In this document: positions 61,142-64,000 of the stretch, piece after piece
Numbering within the stretch: position 1 is the stretch's first letter
Layout of the letters: each line of letters starts with the position of its first letter
DNA from: UBA6772 sp965183875
GTDB lineage: Bacteria; Bacteroidota; Bacteroidia; Flavobacteriales; UBA7430
Direction of reading: 5' to 3'
DNA length: 64,000 bases
NCBI GenBank assembly: GCA_965183875.1
Contig: CBCYMK010000019.1
Location: 6,597 to 70,596 of the forward strand
Translations under genes and position numbers: made by a program
The notes under the pieces: generated by a model
Seen by the model: the letters and a program-made list of their open reading frames with translations, nothing else
Database searches by the model: none
What the model was told of the DNA's origin: nothing

Positions 61142-62098
61142 ATGGGAAAATTATTAGTGCTATTTGTAGTTGGAATTCTAAATGTACATGCATTAGATTT
61201 TAATTATCAACTAACAGGTTCAAATGTATCTATATTAATTTTAGAATCTGTTAATTTAAGTTCCCCTATACCACAAGGGAGTTTAATAGGTGCGTTTTAT
61301 ATAGATAATCAAGGAGAAAAAGCTTGTGCTAGTTCTGTGATGTGGACTGCCAATACCTCAATAGGTTTTCCTATTTGGGGAGCAGGGAATTCCTTTGATA
61401 AAGGATTTTCAGAAGGAGAAGAGATTTTATGGTTCATTAAATTTCCTTCAGGTGCTCTACATAAATTGACTATTTCTTATGGTGATGATGACAATCACAA
61501 TAAATACTTTACAAATACTTTTAGAGTAATTGATGCGATAACAATCAATAGTGAGCTTGCTCCTGAAGTGTATCAACCTACACAAGATGGTTCTGTTGTA
61601 TATGGTTGTTTAGATAGTTCTTTTACGGAGTATGATTACAACGCAACAGTAAGTAATGGAACCTGCTCCGTTTCTTGGGAGTATTTATACAATACTGTTC
61701 GTCAGAATAATTTAGCTTTACATCAAGAAATTCAAAATCTTGAGCTGGTAAGCAATCAAGCTAATTACCTATATCAAACACAGTTAATAGAAAATATTGC
61801 ACTTCAAAATACCATTAACCAATTGGAATCTATAGCTGCTGAAGTTGACCCTATTTATATTGATATGAATCAAGGTTGGAATTTGGTAGGGTTTACTCAA
61901 ACAGAATCAATGGATGTAGAAGCATCAATAGCGAGTATTTCTGAAAGTGTAGATTTAATTAAAGACAACGATGGTAATGCCTTTTGGGTAGAATATAATT
62001 TTAATGGAATCGGTGATTTTATCCCAGGAATGGGCTATCAAGTAAAACTTATTGAAGCCGTTGATGATTTTACATTCCCAGATGTCTCAGGGCAGTAA
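61142..62098 (+). CDS. Secreted protein, paralogue B (unknown function)
   Basis: 318 residues, the same length and domain order as paralogue A: signal sequence (MGKLLVLFVVGILNVHA), beta domain, YGCLDSSFTEYDYNATVSNG motif, coiled-coil stretch, and the GWNLVGFTQTESM domain. The last 168 nt match paralogue A with about six differences, whereas the first two thirds are clearly diverged. This suggests recent gene conversion of the C-terminal domain. Probably exported to the surface. Confidence 0.8.
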   Translation: MGKLLVLFVVGILNVHALDFNYQLTGSNVSILILESVNLSSPIPQGSLIGAFYIDNQGEKACASSVMWTANTSIGFPIWGAGNSFDKGFSEGEEILWFIKFPSGALHKLTISYGDDDNHNKYFTNTFRVIDAITINSELAPEVYQPTQDGSVVYGCLDSSFTEYDYNATVSNGTCSVSWEYLYNTVRQNNLALHQEIQNLELVSNQANYLYQTQLIENIALQNTINQLESIAAEVDPIYIDMNQGWNLVGFTQTESMDVEASIASISESVDLIKDNDGNAFWVEYNFNGIGDFIPGMGYQVKLIEAVDDFTFPDVSGQ

Positions 62099-62147
62099 TA
62101 ACAACAATTTTGCTCAGTACAATATTCTATAGTATCCTATTGAATAA

Positions 62148-62178
62148 GAAAAGGGAAAGCTTTAGCTTTCCCTTTTTG
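62148..62178 (+). terminator. Terminator after paralogue B
   Basis: AAAAGGGAAAGCT / AGCTTTCCCTTTTT stem around TT. Same stem as after paralogue A, so the duplication included the terminator. Confidence 0.9.
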
Positions 62179-62228
62179 ATCTTATTATTTGCAGTTTAGA
62201 GTTAAGTCTAAATATAATAAGATCTAAT

Positions 62229-62843
62229 CTATAATGCTTTAATATAATTTAATGTCTCTGGCCCCTCATGAAAGAGTAGGTCTAAAATACTTAAATTCTT
62301 TATAAAGCCGTGCTTATCTTCAAATATTTGAATATATCTAGGGTAATCAATATGTAGGTCACTACTCTTTTTTGGGTCTATAGTATTTCTGTAGTCCTTA
62401 ATGTTTTTACCCGCTTCAACATACTCATTGCTGTATATAGGATTTATATATAATCCTATCTCTTTGCAAAGGTGTAGTAATAAAGCATCGTTAAGTTCAT
62501 AGAGGCTTCTATATTCGTTAAATAAAACTTTTTTTAATTCAGTTTCATAAAACTCGAAAAATGGACTTGAGTTATAAGCAGTTGTAATCGCCTTCCAGTG
62601 GGTGGTTTTCCATTCATTTTCTTGGTTTAACAATACGTCTTTTACGACTGTTTTATTTTTTCTAATTACCGGTATACTTAGCGATAAACTCCCATTTGAT
62701 GTATAAATAACAGCTCTATTTCTATATGTTTGCTTTATAAAATGTTCACCTAAGTCTATATGGATTACTGGGTGGTTTGCTAAGGCTTTAAAATAAGCTA
62801 AGCAGGGTAAGTAGTGACTCGACAATACAGCTTGATTGTTCAT
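62229..62843 (-). CDS. WbqC-like family protein
   Basis: 204 residues. The WbqC-like family pattern is seen in LSSHYLPCLAYFKALANHP, then KQTYRNRAVIYTSNGSLSLS, WKTTHWKAITTAYNSSPFFEF and LNDALLLHLCKEIGL. Family members accompany polysaccharide and glycolipid genes; the reaction is not known. It starts 1 nt after the end of a signal peptidase I gene, an order common in Bacteroidota, and is last in this operon. Confidence 0.85.
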   Translation of the reverse strand: MNNQAVLSSHYLPCLAYFKALANHPVIHIDLGEHFIKQTYRNRAVIYTSNGSLSLSIPVIRKNKTVVKDVLLNQENEWKTTHWKAITTAYNSSPFFEFYETELKKVLFNEYRSLYELNDALLLHLCKEIGLYINPIYSNEYVEAGKNIKDYRNTIDPKKSSDLHIDYPRYIQIFEDKHGFIKNLSILDLLFHEGPETLNYIKAL

Positions 62844-62844
62844 A

Positions 62845-63732
62845 TTAGTTTACCGTTTTAATAAACCGCTTAAAACTGAACCTTTCAGCATTAAATAGAA
62901 TTGTACTACAACTACCAATTATATGATCTTCTGGAACAAAACCCCAATGTCTAGAATCTTGAGAATGGTGTCTATTGTCTCCAAGCATAAAATAGTAGTT
63001 TTGATCAAATCTGTACGAATTGACTAATTGATCATCTATATAGATGTTTGAGCCCACAATTGATATTTCGTGGTTTTCATAATCAGTAATAATTTTTTTG
63101 TACAATTTTATATTCTGAATATCTAGTTCTATCTCTACATTAGCTTGAGGTACGTATAGAGGTCCATAAAAATCTCTATTCCAATACAAGCTAGTGTCTG
63201 AAGGGAAAATTGAAAGGTCTATTTTATCTGTTAGTAGCGTATTTCTATTAAATAGTAGGTTAGAGTCGACTTCAAGAAGTTTTGAAATTTGAAGGCTGTC
63301 TATACTTAACAACCAATTTCCACCAGCAGTTTTACCCCCTAAATGGATTTCCAAGTCATTGAGTATTTCCCAGTTTAGACTCTTTAAAGAATCACTTACA
63401 AAATAGTCGAATTGTAAGTTGTTACTATCTAAGTATGTTTCTCCTCGTGTAATATATATACTGTCTCCAGCAAGTCCTAAGCAGCGTTTAATGAAGACCA
63501 TCTTGTCATTTACGTCCCCTTTTTCTAAAGGGTAATGAAAGGCCAATACATCTCTGTTTTCTATTTTATGAAGATTGCCAAATAAAGAATTTTGCCACTT
63601 GTTTACCACTACATAATCACCTTTCATAAGTGTTCTATCCATAGAACTCGATGGTATAATGAATGGTTGTAAAATAAAGGTCTTTACAAATAGGGCAATA
63701 CAAACAGCGATAATAATTTTTACGACTTGCAT
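62845..63732 (-). CDS. lepB: Signal peptidase I, second copy
   Basis: 295 residues from the ATG at 63732, which overlaps the stop of the upstream lepB as TAATG; a longer start at 63777 is possible but would overlap by 46 nt. One N-terminal membrane helix, then the serine of FIIPSSSMDRTLMKGDYVVV, the general-base Lys in DKMVFIKRCLGLAGDS, and the C-terminal box GDNRHHSQDSRHWGFVP. It cleaves signal peptides on the outer face of the inner membrane. An insert between the Lys box and the last box is divergent from the upstream copy. Confidence 0.9.
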   Translation of the reverse strand: MQVVKIIIAVCIALFVKTFILQPFIIPSSSMDRTLMKGDYVVVNKWQNSLFGNLHKIENRDVLAFHYPLEKGDVNDKMVFIKRCLGLAGDSIYITRGETYLDSNNLQFDYFVSDSLKSLNWEILNDLEIHLGGKTAGGNWLLSIDSLQISKLLEVDSNLLFNRNTLLTDKIDLSIFPSDTSLYWNRDFYGPLYVPQANVEIELDIQNIKLYKKIITDYENHEISIVGSNIYIDDQLVNSYRFDQNYYFMLGDNRHHSQDSRHWGFVPEDHIIGSCSTILFNAERFSFKRFIKTVN

Positions 63733-64000
63733 TAAGCAGTTTTCTTTTTCAGTAAAAATCGACTTATAAGATTCCATAATCCTACAAGAATTAAAAAGTG
63801 AATTAGGTAAGACTTAGGTGTGCCTTCACCATGGATAAATGTGAACATTCTCTCCCATCTAATTTTATCTAATCCCTTTTTGTTTGGGTCTATACTAAGC
63901 CAATTAAATACGGGTTTTCCAACAACATGATTTTCGGGAACAAAGCCCCAAAATCTTGAGTCTAGTGAGTTATGTCTATTATCTCCCATCATCCAGTAAT
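63732..64000 (-). CDS. lepB: Signal peptidase I, first copy (partial, runs off the window)
   Basis: Only the C-terminal 89 or so codons are inside the window; the 5' part lies beyond 64000. It begins YWMMGDNRHNSLDSRFWGFV, the last conserved box of signal peptidase I, followed by a Bacteroidota-type tail (NWLSIDPNKKGLDKIRWERM) and a C-terminal membrane helix (LIHFLILVGLWNLISRFLLK). The Ser and Lys residues are not visible here. It overlaps the second copy by TAATG, so both are in one operon. Confidence 0.9.
   Translation of the reverse strand, partial: YWMMGDNRHNSLDSRFWGFVPENHVVGKPVFNWLSIDPNKKGLDKIRWERMFTFIHGEGTPKSYLIHFLILVGLWNLISRFLLKKKTA

Overview
The window reads as a chromosomal segment of a low-GC member of Bacteroidota, most likely order Flavobacteriales. 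Evidence: promoters of the phylum's TTTG-N18/19-TAnnTTTG type and no Shine-Dalgarno pattern; secreted proteins with type IX secretion (T9SS) sorting domains of both type A and type B; a PorE-like OmpA protein; TonB-dependent receptors with carboxypeptidase-like N-domains and a DUF4249 lipoprotein; a CcmE with a Cys-x3-Tyr haem motif. MqnE points to the futalosine menaquinone route, which is my reason for favouring a lineage outside the core Flavobacteriaceae (inference).

Layout. 1-5.2 kb: valS, a small lipoprotein, a toxin-antitoxin-like pair behind a perfect palindrome, and a KDO-8-P phosphatase. 5.1-10.3 kb (minus): cytochrome c maturation operon ccmB-C-D-E-F followed by a DUF2520 protein and kdsC. 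10.5-16.3 kb: two TonB-dependent receptors and a DUF4249 lipoprotein. 16.5-31.4 kb: T9SS cargo (two type B proteins, an M43-like metalloprotease, a subtilisin), an operon queE / PorE-like OmpA / HMG-CoA lyase, an ECF sigma factor with a membrane partner, and mqnE. 31.5-38.2 kb: di-haem peroxidase, LPP20-like lipoprotein, BaiN-type flavoprotein, ferredoxin, acyl-CoA reductase, purine nucleoside phosphorylase.

38.2-40.9 kb is the most unusual region. A probable small RNA is followed by a tandem array of five complete 375-bp units and one truncated unit. Each complete unit carries a GIY-YIG nuclease ORF, two hairpins sharing the core CGCTAGG, and the last 20 nt of tRNA-Lys. The array abuts three tandem intact tRNA-Lys(TTT) genes and a tRNA-Leu(GAG) gene. 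It looks like a small tRNA-associated selfish element that has multiplied in place.

41.0-56.7 kb: an acetyltransferase, an SDR, aroK, a second probable small RNA or attenuator, then a set of genes for dismantling high-mannose N-glycans: cutC, beta-mannosidase, GH92 alpha-mannosidase, glycosylasparaginase, sugar MFS transporter, ROK kinase and GH20 hexosaminidase. No SusCD pair is present. A GxxExxY nuclease-like gene framed by direct repeats interrupts the set. 56.7-64 kb: small hypothetical genes, a secreted lipase-like esterase, two paralogous 318-aa secreted proteins with long leaders, wbqC, and two tandem signal peptidase I genes, the second running off the end of the window.
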